Shown piece after piece: positions 36,503-45,849 of a stretch of 64,000 nucleotides of DNA (the first letter of the stretch is position 1; every line of letters begins with the position of its first letter). Position numbers and translations under genes: made by a program. The stretch spans positions 6,305,988 through 6,369,987 of the forward strand of contig NZ_CP011272.1 of the NCBI RefSeq assembly GCF_001610875.1, given 5' to 3'. The stretch is from Pirellula sp. SH-Sr6A (GTDB taxonomy: Bacteria > Planctomycetota > Planctomycetia > Pirellulales > Pirellulaceae). The notes beneath the pieces are model-generated. The model made no database searches, was not told the origin of the DNA, and saw only the letters and a program-made list of their open reading frames with translations.

Positions 36503-37758
36503 TTCTCTTCTTTGCGCCGTAGCGCCTTGGCGAGAAATTCTTTACTAGGCTGGATCCGAAGAGAGTGGCGCGCCAAGGCGCCAAGCTCGCCAGGGATTGA
36601 ATTGGAACCCTGCGGAGGATCGCGGAGTTGGTACCGAGTCGTAGTCGATAGTGCTTGCCTTCCAACGCGTTAGCTGAATGCCCGCCTCCACTTGCGTTCG
36701 ATTCTCTTCTTTGCGCCCTTGCGCCTTGGCGAGAAATTCTTTACTGGCCTGGAACTGAAGAGAGTGGCGCGCCAAGGCGCCACGCTCGCCAGGGAATGAG
36801 TTGGAACTCTGAGGAAGATCGCGGAGTTAGTAACGAGTCGTAGACGATAGTGCTTGCCTTCCAACGCGTTAGCTGAATGCTCGCCTCCACTTGCGTTCGA
36901 TTCTCTTCTTTGCGCCGTAGCGCCTTGGCGAGAAATTCTTCACTGGCCTGGAACTGAAGAGAGTGGCGCGCCAAGGCGCCACGCTCGCCAGGGAATGAGT
37001 TGGAACTCTGAGGAAGATCGCGGAGTTAGTAACGAGTCGTAGACGATAGTGCTTGCCTTCCAACGCGTTAGCTGAATGCCCGCCTCCACTTGCGTTCGGT
37101 TCTCTTCTTTGCGCCCTTGCGCCTTGGCGAGAAATTCTTTACTGGCCTGGAACTGAAGAGAGTGGCGCGCCAAGGCGCCAAGCTCGCCAGGGAATGAGTT
37201 GGAACTCTGAGGAAGATCGCGGAGTTAGTAACGAGTCGTAGACGATAGTGCTTGCCTTCCAACGCGTTAGCTGAATGCTCGCCTCCACTTGCGTTCGATT
37301 CTCTTCTTTGCGCCGTAGCGCCTTGGCGAGAAATTCTTCACTGGCCCGGTTCCGAAGAGAGTGGCGCGCCAAGGCGCCAAGTTCGCCAAGGATTGAGTTG
37401 GGACTCTGCGGAGGACCGCGGAGTTGGTACCGAGCTGTAGACGATAGTGCATGCCTTCCAACGCGTTAGCTGAATGCTCGCCTCCACTTGCGTTCGATTC
37501 TCTTCTTTGCGCCGTAGCGCCTTGGCGAGAAATTCTTCACTGGCCTGGATCCGAAGAGAGTGGCGCGCCAAGGCGCCAAGCTCGCCAAGGATTGATTTGG
37601 AACTCTGAGGAGGAGCGCGGAGTTGGTACCGAGCTGTAGACGATAGTGCTTGCCTTCCAACGCGTTAGCTGAATGCTCGCCTCCACTTGCGTTCGATACT
37701 CTTCTTTGCGCCGTAGCGCCTTGGCGAGAAATTCTTCACTGGCCTGGATCCGAGTATA
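36503..37758. repeat. Tandem repeat array 2 (exact 199-bp unit, 6 copies and a partial)
   Basis: TTCTCTTCTTTGCGCC starts units at 36503, 36702, 36901, 37100, 37299 and 37498, and a partial unit (TACTCTTCTTTGCGCC) at 37697: every spacing is exactly 199. Each unit contains GCGCCTTGGCGAGAAATTCTT, about 35 bases later GCGCGCCAAGGCGCC (the two arms form an 11-bp stem), CGCTCGCCAGGGA, GATCGCGGAGTT, CGAGTCGTAGACGATAGTGC, CCAACGCGTTAGCTGAATGC and CGCCTCCACTTGCGTTCG. Units 2 and 4 read GCGCCCTTGCGCC while 1, 3, 5, 6 and 7 read GCGCCGTAGCGCC, giving a two-unit alternation in the middle. The array stops at the 3' end of the pseudopilin gene. Confidence 0.9.
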
Positions 37759-37775
37759 GTTACGATGATGTCGCT

Positions 37776-38735
37776 TCAGAAATCCCCGACGATGTCGCCG
37801 GAGTCATGGGTGGCGAGTGAACGCCACGTGGATATGTCGATACCATCGGAGACAAAATGGATGGAGGCATCAAGCATCCCCACGTTGACGCCGCCACGAT
37901 GCCCGCTTCTTGCGGATATGATGGCGCCTTCAATCAGAAAATCGCGTCCGCTGCGCACTGAGATACAGTCAACGTCCTTTGAATTGGGTGAACGGCTATG
38001 ATTGTATGCGGATTCATATACAGTCACATCCCACCAGTTGGGCCAAATACTTCTAAATACATATCCAGCGTTGAACGATCCCTCGCAATAAGTCGACATC
38101 TCCGAAAAACTGTCCGCCGCGTCCGTGAGCGCTAGTGAACTTGACCTCGATAAATCCTCCTCAATCGGGATTCGCTCCGAAATCGCTGCAGTGTAGCTCA
38201 GCCCGTCACTCACGCCGGATAGTAGTAATTCGGGGTGGTGATTTCTTCTGAAAATGATATTTGTGACATCCTTAGGCTTTTTGAAATCGAAACTTGTATC
38301 AACGCCAAAACTTAAGCGTGTACTTTGGCGATGACTTTCGTTGGAAGGGCAGCGAAGATTTGGCGGTGGGTATGATTCAGGATCACCCGTCTTGGGATCG
38401 ACCCAAACTCTTTGCCCTCGGGACCAAAGCGGTATCCCCTGCTCGATTGCCATCATCGCCAATGGACCAGCACTCATTTTTTCTTGGCCAGGCCAAGCGG
38501 GATTGATCTCCACACAGGACCATCTTGGGATCTTGCCAGAGTTGCGATGAATGACGTCGACAAGCGACAGCATATTTTGTCGCATGGTATTCTGGCATTG
38601 GAGTCTGCGAGACGATTCACGCGCCGCGCTAACACCCATCAACACCAGACCGCTTAACAGACAAAGGAGGGCGATGCAAACTAATATCTCCAGCATCGAC
38701 AAACCTCTTCTCGGATATCTACTCATCGAAGCCAT
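37776..38735 (-). CDS. DUF1559-like pseudopilin, variant H-X9-DA
   Basis: A 319-aa protein from ATG 38735, chosen because GGAGG lies 6 bases before it. The pilin-like signal is RRGLSMLEILVCIALLCLLSGLVLMGVSAARESSRR, with Gly before the cleavage point and Glu at position 5. NTMRQNMLSLVDVI and CPSNESHRQS follow the DUF1559 order. The C-terminal hallmark H-X9-DG is changed: HRGGVNVGMLDASIHFV has the spacing but Ala instead of Gly. The body is shorter than the other DUF1559 protein. It overlaps the end of a possible 68-aa ORF and is the last gene of the operon beginning at 40468. Its 3' end touches repeat array 2. Confidence 0.85.
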   Translation of the reverse strand: MASMSRYPRRGLSMLEILVCIALLCLLSGLVLMGVSAARESSRRLQCQNTMRQNMLSLVDVIHRNSGKIPRWSCVEINPAWPGQEKMSAGPLAMMAIEQGIPLWSRGQRVWVDPKTGDPESYPPPNLRCPSNESHRQSTRLSFGVDTSFDFKKPKDVTNIIFRRNHHPELLLSGVSDGLSYTAAISERIPIEEDLSRSSSLALTDAADSFSEMSTYCEGSFNAGYVFRSIWPNWWDVTVYESAYNHSRSPNSKDVDCISVRSGRDFLIEGAIISARSGHRGGVNVGMLDASIHFVSDGIDISTWRSLATHDSGDIVGDF

Positions 38736-38925
38736 TGGCTTCCTCCATGTGAATGCCATCCACAATGTTTGCATTAAAACCACTCATCCTCGTCGGTACC
38801 ACACATCCCATTGCAATTCCAAAGCTCGATGGAGCGAACGCTTGGGAAAAATTACCCTCGTGGGTTCGGTGAGAAGCGCAAAACGAACGAAAAGATCTTG
38901 GGTGGGAGAAGTTGGAGATCTTCAT
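38719..38925 (-). CDS. Possible 68-aa peptide coupled to the C39-like gene
   Basis: ATG at 38925 overlaps the stop of the C39-like gene (ATGA) and has GGAGG 9 bases upstream, itself inside that gene. The frame of 68 codons ends at TAG 38719, 17 bases inside the next gene's start region. The product begins MKISNFSHPRSFRSFCAS and is rich in Ser, Phe and His, ending in acidic residues (HMEEANGFDE). It has no Gly-Gly leader that a C39 peptidase would cut. Its good ribosome binding site and overlaps on both sides support it, but the region could equally be untranslated spacer. Confidence 0.35.
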   Translation of the reverse strand: MKISNFSHPRSFRSFCASHRTHEGNFSQAFAPSSFGIAMGCVVPTRMSGFNANIVDGIHMEEANGFDE

Positions 38926-39500
38926 TTCCTTAACCTCCAGAATACCAGGGCAGAAGCAATGAAAATCGCCGTGACAAGCGAAATGTACAAAGGGACCCGC
39001 GATGCGCTCTGACCTGAACGCAAGTCGATGGGTGAATCGCTGAGCACAAGCCCCTTTCCTGTCCAGAGTTTCCCGAGGCGAGCTCTCGACACATTCTTCA
39101 AATCCCCCAAAGGATCGAACAAAGAAGCTACCTGTTGATTCATCGTCGTGCACAAAGCAAAATGCCCAGGATCTCCATCATGGGCGATATGGAGAATCGC
39201 TAAACGGTTTGCGGTTAATGTCTCGAGTTGATCACTACCGCCATTCAGCAACGCAGTAAAGAGGCCATTCTTTTGCGCCAATGCATCTAGCTCCGTCAAG
39301 GAGTAGCCACCTTTCGGCGATTTTCCCAGCAGCTGTTGGAACTGTTTGAACGAGCGCGGGGTTTCCGCAGGCTTCATAACACGTAACGCGAGATAAAGAC
39401 ACTCGGAACCACGAGTATCAGCAAACGCATTTGGGTTCGTGTACAAACTCAGAGCGATCACGACGATGAATGGGCAAACTCGCGTGAACAACGACGTCAT
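38922..39500 (-). CDS. C39-like peptidase with C-terminal membrane anchor
   Basis: A 192-aa protein. A signal-like N-terminus (VCPFIVVIALSLYTNPNAFA) is followed by a papain-like domain in the C39 order: Cys34 in DTRGSECLYLALRVM, the catalytic-type His in GDPGHFALCTT and Asp in ASLFDPLGDL. FKQFQQLLGKSPKGGYSLTELDALAQKNGL is the typical helical region between. A C-terminal transmembrane segment (VPLYISLVTAIFIASALVFW) anchors it. C39 peptidases in ABC exporters cut double-glycine leaders; free-standing versions occur in planctomycetes and their substrates are unknown. It overlaps the upstream gene by four bases (ATGA) and probably the small ORF downstream. Activity is inferred from the triad only. 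Confidence 0.75.
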   Translation of the reverse strand: MTSLFTRVCPFIVVIALSLYTNPNAFADTRGSECLYLALRVMKPAETPRSFKQFQQLLGKSPKGGYSLTELDALAQKNGLFTALLNGGSDQLETLTANRLAILHIAHDGDPGHFALCTTMNQQVASLFDPLGDLKNVSRARLGKLWTGKGLVLSDSPIDLRSGQSASRVPLYISLVTAIFIASALVFWRLRK

Positions 39501-40468
39501 TTCGCGGTAGCCTTGTCTATTATGATTTGCGCTTCGTCACGCTTTAGCAAATGCTCTATCCTCCCCTGCTCGCCGCCCACATAGCGATTCATGGTTAGCC
39601 CTTTCTTCTTTAAGGGATCATCGGCGATCCGTGTTCCTTCAGGTAGTGACAAATCATCAAGAGAAAATTTACAAGAAATATCTTTTACATCGTGGGAGAA
39701 GCTGTTGATTGTCCATGTAATGGATGGCTGATCGCCTACGGTTACTTTCCCGGTTCGAGGGTACCAACGACCGTCGCGATTAGCCCAGCTGTATTCTTTG
39801 GTAACAGGGAGTCCTGAGCCGCCGCCCATATGTGACTTGGAAACAAGACTCGTCGATTTTTCGACCTCAATGTACCGTGTTTTGAACGCGATTGGCTTTT
39901 CGGACAACGATACCTCTGTGATCCGGACTCGCGACTGATCCGATGCTGGGCTAATCGTCTTTTGTGGAGATTCTAGGTCAATAAGATACGAAAGCTTGAG
40001 CTTTTCACTGCTTGATTTTATGTAAAAGGAATTCCATGAATTTGGAAATAATGCTTGGTATCTCTCGCTAACCGTTGGTTTAGGGTATTCGTCAATGGTA
40101 ACTAAGTATTTAACTGGGTAGTGGTATATTAGATTTGTTCCGTCGTAGATAATCGTGACAGTAGGGTCGACGCCATGGTGTGCGATAAGCTTTTTGGCAA
40201 TATCGCTATCTGGAGTATCCTCAAATTTGGTCTGTTTGCTTTTTATGAGCCACTTCGTGTCTCTTGCCATGAGCGTGACTTCGAATTGAACATCCCCTTG
40301 CTCAACGACAGCCCCCAACTTGTACTCGGGTAGTTCAGCTACCTTCTGCATTGACTTTCCACTCCATCCCTCATTCTCGCCTGCATAAATGGGGGTAGTG
40401 AATTGGGTCAATAGCACGAAGGAAAGAACGGAGACAACAGGTCTTGAGAAGGCTGATTTGGAAGTCAT
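39497..40468 (-). CDS. Secreted protein of unknown function, first gene of the C39/pseudopilin operon
   Basis: A 323-aa protein from ATG 40468, where a signal peptide begins (FSRPVVSVLSFVLLTQFTTPIYAG); the frame is open to 40633 but the extra residues do not look like a signal. The mature part is beta-rich with alternating strands and charged turns: GAVVEQGDVQFEVTLMARDTKWLIKS, VTIIYDGTNLIYHYPVKYLVTID, SKSHMGGGSGLPVTKEYSWANRDGRWYPRTGKVTV. The pattern recalls LolA-like or outer-membrane lipoprotein-sorting folds, but I cannot confirm it. The stop overlaps the start of the C39-like gene by four bases, so translation of the two is coupled. Confidence 0.7.
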   Translation of the reverse strand: MTSKSAFSRPVVSVLSFVLLTQFTTPIYAGENEGWSGKSMQKVAELPEYKLGAVVEQGDVQFEVTLMARDTKWLIKSKQTKFEDTPDSDIAKKLIAHHGVDPTVTIIYDGTNLIYHYPVKYLVTIDEYPKPTVSERYQALFPNSWNSFYIKSSSEKLKLSYLIDLESPQKTISPASDQSRVRITEVSLSEKPIAFKTRYIEVEKSTSLVSKSHMGGGSGLPVTKEYSWANRDGRWYPRTGKVTVGDQPSITWTINSFSHDVKDISCKFSLDDLSLPEGTRIADDPLKKKGLTMNRYVGGEQGRIEHLLKRDEAQIIIDKATAK

Positions 40469-41166
40469 GGTTGCTTCGTTTCTAATTGAGGTGAATGCCG
40501 CTCGCCGCTCAAACGCGGTGCGACTCAGAGCATCGCGTGATACCAGAAGAGATTGCACGTGATGCTCCAGGTCCAAGTCCAGTGACATAGCCCCCATCTC
40601 CGGCGTTGAACTGGTACGGAAGGATGCTTGCAATGGGGCGATTGCAAGACGTACCAGGATGGCAATTTTTTTCCGAGCGTCGATTGTTGAGCATGGTTGA
40701 CGCCCAGTGTAGCGGCGACTCAGCGATGACTTACATCAAAAAAGGTAGTGGAATGCGGCCTGCGATGTCAACGATTTGGCTGCATTACGCGGATCTTTTT
40801 CTCGTCGTTGTTTACTTCCTTTTTTCGGCACTTTTTTGTCGTGTTCGCCTGTCAGTTATCGGTTGGGCGGTATTGGGCGCGAAACACGCAAGTCCTGTAG
40901 GTGGGTAATGGGGAGTCGCACCAAATTGCGATCTTTGATGACGCAAGCCCCTAAGTTGGGTTGAACGAATCAAATGCGTCGTCACTCTCTGTACTCCTTG
41001 GGCACTAATGCTTGCTCGGAAAGTACCAACAGGAAGATCATGTCGATCAAAGGACGAGCAAGCGGCGTTCGAAATGTCGCGAACTTCAACAGAGCCACCT
41101 TGTTCTACTGGATGGACTAGATCTTTACCCAAGCTAACGCAGGATGGACCGGAATCTATCCCTGCG
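40469..41166. other. About 700 bases without a recognisable gene
   Basis: Upstream of the secreted-protein gene lies 700 bases with only shadow ORFs. One plus-strand frame (40693-40908) contains a hydrophobic stretch, LHYADLFLVVVYFLFSALF, which might be a remnant of a membrane transporter, but it has no ribosome binding site and ends abruptly. The promoter of the operon starting at 40468 should lie in the first 200 bases. I see no hairpin with a T-run and no repeat belonging to the two arrays. Confidence 0.4.
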
Positions 41167-42213
41167 TCAAGGCTTTACTTGGTGCGGTCCCGGCCATTCC
41201 TTCGGGAGTTGAAGGGACCAAACTTCACTGCTCAGAGGTTGGGCATGACCACCTGCAACCCAAAGTTTGTCCTGAAATACAAACGCTGAATGTTCGTGAC
41301 GGGCTTTCCAAGACTCAGGTGCAACGAGCTGTCGCCAGTCTTTGCCGTCTTTCGAAAACCAAACATCCCCCCAATTCTTGCTCGGGTTATTAGACCATCC
41401 GCCGAGCACCCATAAATGATCGCGATAGACGGCGGTGGAAAACCAAAGTCGCGGAGACCACGGCGCGGCGTTGGTCAAGAGAGTCCAATGAACCCCGTCC
41501 TCCGAACACCACACATCATGGAGCGCCTGGTAATCGGGGACATAGTTTCCACCACCGAACACGTAGATCTTGCCATCGAGAACGGCTGCTTGATGGTAGG
41601 CGCGGGGCGTCCAAGGCGCAGATTCTGTGAGGAGCGTCCATTGGATGCCATCGGAAGACGACCATACATCGTTCTTCAAACTGTTAGCGTTGCCGAAGTA
41701 GTAGTTCTCCGTACCTCCGAGCAATATCATCTTTCCTTTGAATTCGACCATAGCGGCAGCGAGACGTGGCGACCAAGCGGCCGATGGCGTGACCTGTTCC
41801 CAATGCGCACCATCTTGAGACGACCAGACTTGGTTGCTGGCCGAATGGGTCGGGAGGCGACCGTCCGCCCATCCTCCCATCATCCACATTCGATCGTTGT
41901 AAACGATTGTCATCGGTAAATCGCTGTGCCGCCATGGCGCGGACGAAGTCGATTGCCTCCAAGAACTCCCATCAGCAGAGCTCCAAACGTCTCGGGGCGG
42001 AGATTCGAAGGATTGGAACCAACCTCCCAAAATCCACATTCGATCTCGAAAGACAAACTCACCTTGAGAATCACGCGCTTGCCAACCTGCATGATCGGTG
42101 ACTTTGGTCCACCGGATTTCCTGACCAACCCCTGGGCGATTCCAACCAGCAAGTAACCAGATTGTTAGCAAGAACAAAACGGACCGATTCAGGTAAGGAC
42201 ATTTTCGGTACAT
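41167..42213 (-). CDS. Secreted Kelch-type beta-propeller protein
   Basis: A 348-aa protein with a signal peptide (LNRSVLFLLTIWLLAGWNRPGVG). The mature part is built of five or six similar units of about 50 residues, each with the pattern 'W..SPR....VV..DRMWVLGG.......DVW.S.DG..W..': for instance FRDRMWILGGWFQ, YNDRMWMMGGWADG, FKGKMILLGGTENYYFG, LDGKIYVFGGGNYVPD and YRDHLWVLGGWSNN. This is the Kelch-repeat beta-propeller as in galactose oxidase and N-acetylneuraminate epimerase. No catalytic residues can be assigned, so it may be a binding or structural protein. It follows the DUF1552 gene by 47 bases in the same direction. Confidence 0.85.
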   Translation of the reverse strand: MYRKCPYLNRSVLFLLTIWLLAGWNRPGVGQEIRWTKVTDHAGWQARDSQGEFVFRDRMWILGGWFQSFESPPRDVWSSADGSSWRQSTSSAPWRHSDLPMTIVYNDRMWMMGGWADGRLPTHSASNQVWSSQDGAHWEQVTPSAAWSPRLAAAMVEFKGKMILLGGTENYYFGNANSLKNDVWSSSDGIQWTLLTESAPWTPRAYHQAAVLDGKIYVFGGGNYVPDYQALHDVWCSEDGVHWTLLTNAAPWSPRLWFSTAVYRDHLWVLGGWSNNPSKNWGDVWFSKDGKDWRQLVAPESWKARHEHSAFVFQDKLWVAGGHAQPLSSEVWSLQLPKEWPGPHQVKP

Positions 42214-42260
42214 AGTTCCATCCAGTCATCCATGGAAATCGCAACCGGCAGGGAAGCTTC

Positions 42261-43649
42261 TTACGAATGGGCAAAGATTTCTTTAATCTGTTTGGTCGCA
42301 ATCCCGACGGGGCGGTCTACGGGTACTCCCGCGCAAGCCAGCAGGGTGGTCAGTAAATCCCCCTGATTTCCCTTGATATCAGGAAGATAACGACCTGTCT
42401 TTATAGAGCCCCCGCCTCGCCCTGCGACGATGAACGGCAGATTATCTCGGGTATGCCGGTCACCATCCTCGAGCCCCGAACCCCACATCATGATGCAATG
42501 GTCCAAGAGAGTTCCATCCGCTTCGCGAAGGCTGTGCATTTTCTTAATCATGTAGGCGAACTGCTCGATGTTGAATGCGGTAATCGCGGCGACTTTGCGG
42601 ACCATTTCGGGATCATTGTTGTGGTGAGTCGTCGAATGGTGTTTGTCGGTGAACCCGAGCTCTGGATAGGAGACGCCGTTTGGTGTCGATCCGATGTAGG
42701 TACAGACACGCGTGGTGTCCGTTTGAAAGGCCAATACATTCAGGTCGCACATAACTTGCATGTACTCACTTCGCTTATCTCCTTCTGGAATCTTGATCTC
42801 AATAGGCGGAGAATCGGGATCGTCGCGGCGACTGGACCGCACGCCCGCTTTCTCGAGTGCAGCCTCCTTTTGACGAAACTCGATGGCCGCAATCCGTCTT
42901 TCAACCGACCGAACACTGTCGAGATACTCATCTAGCTTCTTCTGGTCGGTCGGGGCTAGTGTGCGCCGTAGATCCCGTGCGCCGCTGAGAACCAAATCCA
43001 ACATGCTTCGATCTAAAGGGCTAATCCCCCCTGAAGCACTCTCGCTGTTTTGCTCCCGTCGGTCGAATAATCGATTCAATACATTGCGGGGATTGATCTC
43101 GGCTGGAACCGCTTGGGTGGGTGAACGAAAACTGCAGTGCGAATAGTAAGCCTCGTTGAGACCCGCTTGGTTTTCCTTCCAGGTTTGTGGCATCGTCGCC
43201 AATTCGAGCGAAGGCAATGACGTGAAGGCGCCAAGTACGCCGGCAGCAATCTGATCCGCGGAGATCGAAATACTGATTACATCGCGGTGGTCTGCGTCCG
43301 GTAACGCTGCGGTAAGCCAGGTCGATAGCTCCAACGCATGCGGTGCACCCTTGAACGGACCATTCGGAACGCCCGATATACCCTTCATCATCAAGCACTG
43401 ATCGAGTACCGGGCGAAGGGCTTCGAGCGCCGGGGGAGGAGATGTCAGGTAACTATCCGCGTCGGTGGGCCAGAATTGATCCATGATCACCCCATGGGGC
43501 ATATACATGAACCCTAAACGCACCGGCGGTTTCACCCCGCTCTTCACGCTCGCCTCTACCCATCCCATCGAATCCAATAAGGGGAGAGCGAGTGCAGCAC
43601 CCACGCCGCGAAGGCAGGTACGTCGATCGATAATGGTGCGCTTCGTCAT
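42261..43649 (-). CDS. DUF1552 secreted protein
   Basis: A 462-aa protein from ATG 43649 (a TTG at 43664 would add five residues). The N-terminus [21 protein letters not shown] looks like a twin-arginine export signal without the strict consensus. The DUF1552 domain follows: [89 protein letters not shown] and [23 protein letters not shown]. These are arranged as in the alkaline-phosphatase-like (sulfatase-related) family that accompanies DUF1592 cytochrome proteins in Planctomycetes. The genes occur as pairs; the role is unknown but connected to secreted degradation. It follows the DUF1592 gene by 102 bases. Confidence 0.9.
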   Translation of the reverse strand: MTKRTIIDRRTCLRGVGAALALPLLDSMGWVEASVKSGVKPPVRLGFMYMPHGVIMDQFWPTDADSYLTSPPPALEALRPVLDQCLMMKGISGVPNGPFKGAPHALELSTWLTAALPDADHRDVISISISADQIAAGVLGAFTSLPSLELATMPQTWKENQAGLNEAYYSHCSFRSPTQAVPAEINPRNVLNRLFDRREQNSESASGGISPLDRSMLDLVLSGARDLRRTLAPTDQKKLDEYLDSVRSVERRIAAIEFRQKEAALEKAGVRSSRRDDPDSPPIEIKIPEGDKRSEYMQVMCDLNVLAFQTDTTRVCTYIGSTPNGVSYPELGFTDKHHSTTHHNNDPEMVRKVAAITAFNIEQFAYMIKKMHSLREADGTLLDHCIMMWGSGLEDGDRHTRDNLPFIVAGRGGGSIKTGRYLPDIKGNQGDLLTTLLACAGVPVDRPVGIATKQIKEIFAHS

Positions 43650-43751
43650 ACGAAAGACTTTCAAGGGAAGTGGATGCCCTGCAAGGGGCCGACCGCGAAT
43701 GACTCGCCAGATACACGCTGCTCTAGCTGAGTCGACTTGGGCATTTGTTTT

Positions 43752-45704
43752 CTACTTGGTGCGACGGTGGGTGAAGGGGTAGCTGGTCACAACCGCAGTC
43801 ACAATCGTTTGCATTCGATAACCATCCTGCGCAATGTCTCGCATCAACTCGTCCAGTACGATTTCGTCGTAGCCCTGCAGTTTTCGGCATAACGCATACG
43901 ATAACATTTCCTTTACCAAGTTTCGACAAACGTCGTGCCGTCGCCCGACGATCATCGCTTTTAGTTCCAGCGGATTCGAAAATCGACTTCCATCCGGTAG
44001 TTCCCCGGTCGCGTCGATCGGCTCCCCGTTCTCGTCGCGTTCCCGCCAGCGACCGATGGCATCAAAATTCTCTAATCCAAACCCAATCGGGTCCATCAAT
44101 CGATGGCAAGTAGCGCAGTTGGGATCGGCGCGATGAAGCTCAAATCGCTCGCGCAAGGTCCGATTGGCAATCGACGGTTGATCTTGCTTATCCAATAACG
44201 GGACATCCGGCGGTGCGGAGGGGACTTCCTCCCCGAGGAGTTGCTCGAGAACCCACACTCCACGATGAACGGGACTTGTACGATTGGGAAAGGAGGTAGC
44301 AGCGAGCACGCCCGGCATCCCTAAAATGCCACCGCGTCTCTTATCGTTCAACGGTACGCTGCGCAATGCGCTTCCCCGAATTTCCCCTTCCCTGCCGTAG
44401 AGGGTAGCCAAGCTCTCATTGAGGAACGCGTCCTCACTGTCAATCAAGCGATCGATGCTATGGTTCTCTCGCACTGCCCTCTCAAAGAACAAACGGACTT
44501 CTTCGTACATGGCTGTTTGTGTCTCTTCGGTCATTTCAGGGAACTTGATCGGATCGAATGTCTTTGTTTTCAAGTCCCCGACTCCAAGCCATTGCGCTCC
44601 AAAGCCGTCGAACAAGGCTCGCGAGCGTGGATCCGCAATCATGCGTGCAACCTGCGTATTGATCATCGCCGGATCATGAAGCGTTCCTGAACCCGCCAAC
44701 GACAACAACTCCTCGTCTGGCATGGTTCCCCATAGAAAATAGGATAAACGCGAGGCCAACTGGTAATCGTCCAATCGAACGATTTCACTCGGTCCTTCCA
44801 CTGCGCTGGAGGGAGTGATGAAGAGGAACTGGGGAGATACGAGCATCGCCTTCAACATCAAACGCAAAGCGCCGGAGTAGGTAAGTTCGTTTCGCCGTCC
44901 CAGTTCAAAAACATTCACGAGCACATCAAGCTCTAGTTCGGTGGGTGGCCTTCGATAAATCCTCTTTGCGAGGACCTGTGCGACCTCCTTGGCATTGACC
45001 GAATAGTCCTGCATGGACTCGGGAGTAGGCCCGAACATGCGTTCTTGCCATTCCGTGGGTGGCGAATGATCGGGAGCCACTATCGCATTCAATACTTGCT
45101 CTGTGATTGAGAGGTACTGTTCGATTTGAAGCGGCGATAGCGAATTGAGATAACCTTCCCCGTTGACTTCGTCGGGTAGCGCGTCGGCGATCTTGGGGGC
45201 GACCCCGAACAAGTCGCGAAGGGTGTTGGCGTATTCGGTCTTGGTCAAGCGACGAATAACAAATGGACCTGGATCCTTCGTACTAAGGTATTTGACCTTT
45301 TCCATCCACTCCGAGAATCTTTGACGCTCTTCATCGGTCGGTTGCTTGGAGTCAGCGGGTGGCATATCGTGCGCTTTGACCCTCGCACCAGCTTTCTTCC
45401 ATTTCTCGCTAAAGGCCGCATGACCTGGCGTGTCGAGAGCTGGTGTGAAGCTGAGACCAGCCTCCGTGGGGCGACGGTTTTGGTGACACTCTAGACAGTA
45501 ATCCTTGATGAACGGGCTGACATGTTTTTTGAAAAACTTATCAGCTAGGGCTTTGCGTTCAACCGATGCTTTGTCGGCATTGGATTGACCCTGGCACGTT
45601 TTGGACCCACCAAAATCCCAGGCGAGAGACAGGATCAGCAGGCTGGCAAATATTCGGGAGCACCGCTCGATGCTTTGCCGTTCAAGGAGGGACTTTGTCA
45701 ACAT
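43752..45704 (-). CDS. Planctomycete DUF1592/DUF1588/DUF1585-type protein with cytochrome c motifs
   Basis: A 650-aa protein from ATG 45704, where the signal begins. Domains in order: a first haem site, YCLECHQNRRPTEAG (CxxCH near residue 73), with a DMPPADSKQPTDEER distal-Met region; RRLTKTEYANTLRDLFGV (DUF1587); then DUF1595, DUF1592 with DDYQLASRLSYFLWGTMPDEELL, DUF1588 with KRRGGILGMPGVLAATSFPNRTSPVHRG, a second CxxCH (NCATCHRLMDPIGFGLENFD) and the C-terminal DUF1585. This is the complete order for the family. Such proteins are numerous in Planctomycetes and are presumed to be secreted electron-transfer proteins for polymer breakdown. It is the first gene of a three-gene cluster with DUF1552 and Kelch genes. 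Confidence 0.93.
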   Translation of the reverse strand: MLTKSLLERQSIERCSRIFASLLILSLAWDFGGSKTCQGQSNADKASVERKALADKFFKKHVSPFIKDYCLECHQNRRPTEAGLSFTPALDTPGHAAFSEKWKKAGARVKAHDMPPADSKQPTDEERQRFSEWMEKVKYLSTKDPGPFVIRRLTKTEYANTLRDLFGVAPKIADALPDEVNGEGYLNSLSPLQIEQYLSITEQVLNAIVAPDHSPPTEWQERMFGPTPESMQDYSVNAKEVAQVLAKRIYRRPPTELELDVLVNVFELGRRNELTYSGALRLMLKAMLVSPQFLFITPSSAVEGPSEIVRLDDYQLASRLSYFLWGTMPDEELLSLAGSGTLHDPAMINTQVARMIADPRSRALFDGFGAQWLGVGDLKTKTFDPIKFPEMTEETQTAMYEEVRLFFERAVRENHSIDRLIDSEDAFLNESLATLYGREGEIRGSALRSVPLNDKRRGGILGMPGVLAATSFPNRTSPVHRGVWVLEQLLGEEVPSAPPDVPLLDKQDQPSIANRTLRERFELHRADPNCATCHRLMDPIGFGLENFDAIGRWRERDENGEPIDATGELPDGSRFSNPLELKAMIVGRRHDVCRNLVKEMLSYALCRKLQGYDEIVLDELMRDIAQDGYRMQTIVTAVVTSYPFTHRRTK

Positions 45705-45849
45705 GGTGGTGGGAGATGGAACAAGCCGGCGGGAGGGAAGTACCCAGCATTGTACGTTAGAAAGCACTTCAAGTGGCAGCAAAAAGGGTGGAACCTTTGA
45801 ACGTGCGCGGGCTCGACGTGTGGGGCGAGGAGCTTCAGAGGAAGATCGT

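Noticed and set aside
36467-37660. Repeated small ORFs of about 60-77 codons on both strands across array 2 (and similar ones in array 1)
   Set aside because: They follow the 199-bp repeat, shift frame between units and have no ribosome binding sites; they are by-products of the repeat, of the kind often annotated as proteins in error.
31204-37758. CRISPR array
   Set aside because: Unit lengths of about 200 bp, no short repeat with unique spacers and no cas genes; the repeats are whole-unit duplications.
40693-40908. Hydrophobic plus-strand ORF that resembles a transporter start
   Set aside because: No ribosome binding site, no continuation, and the similarity is only general hydrophobicity.
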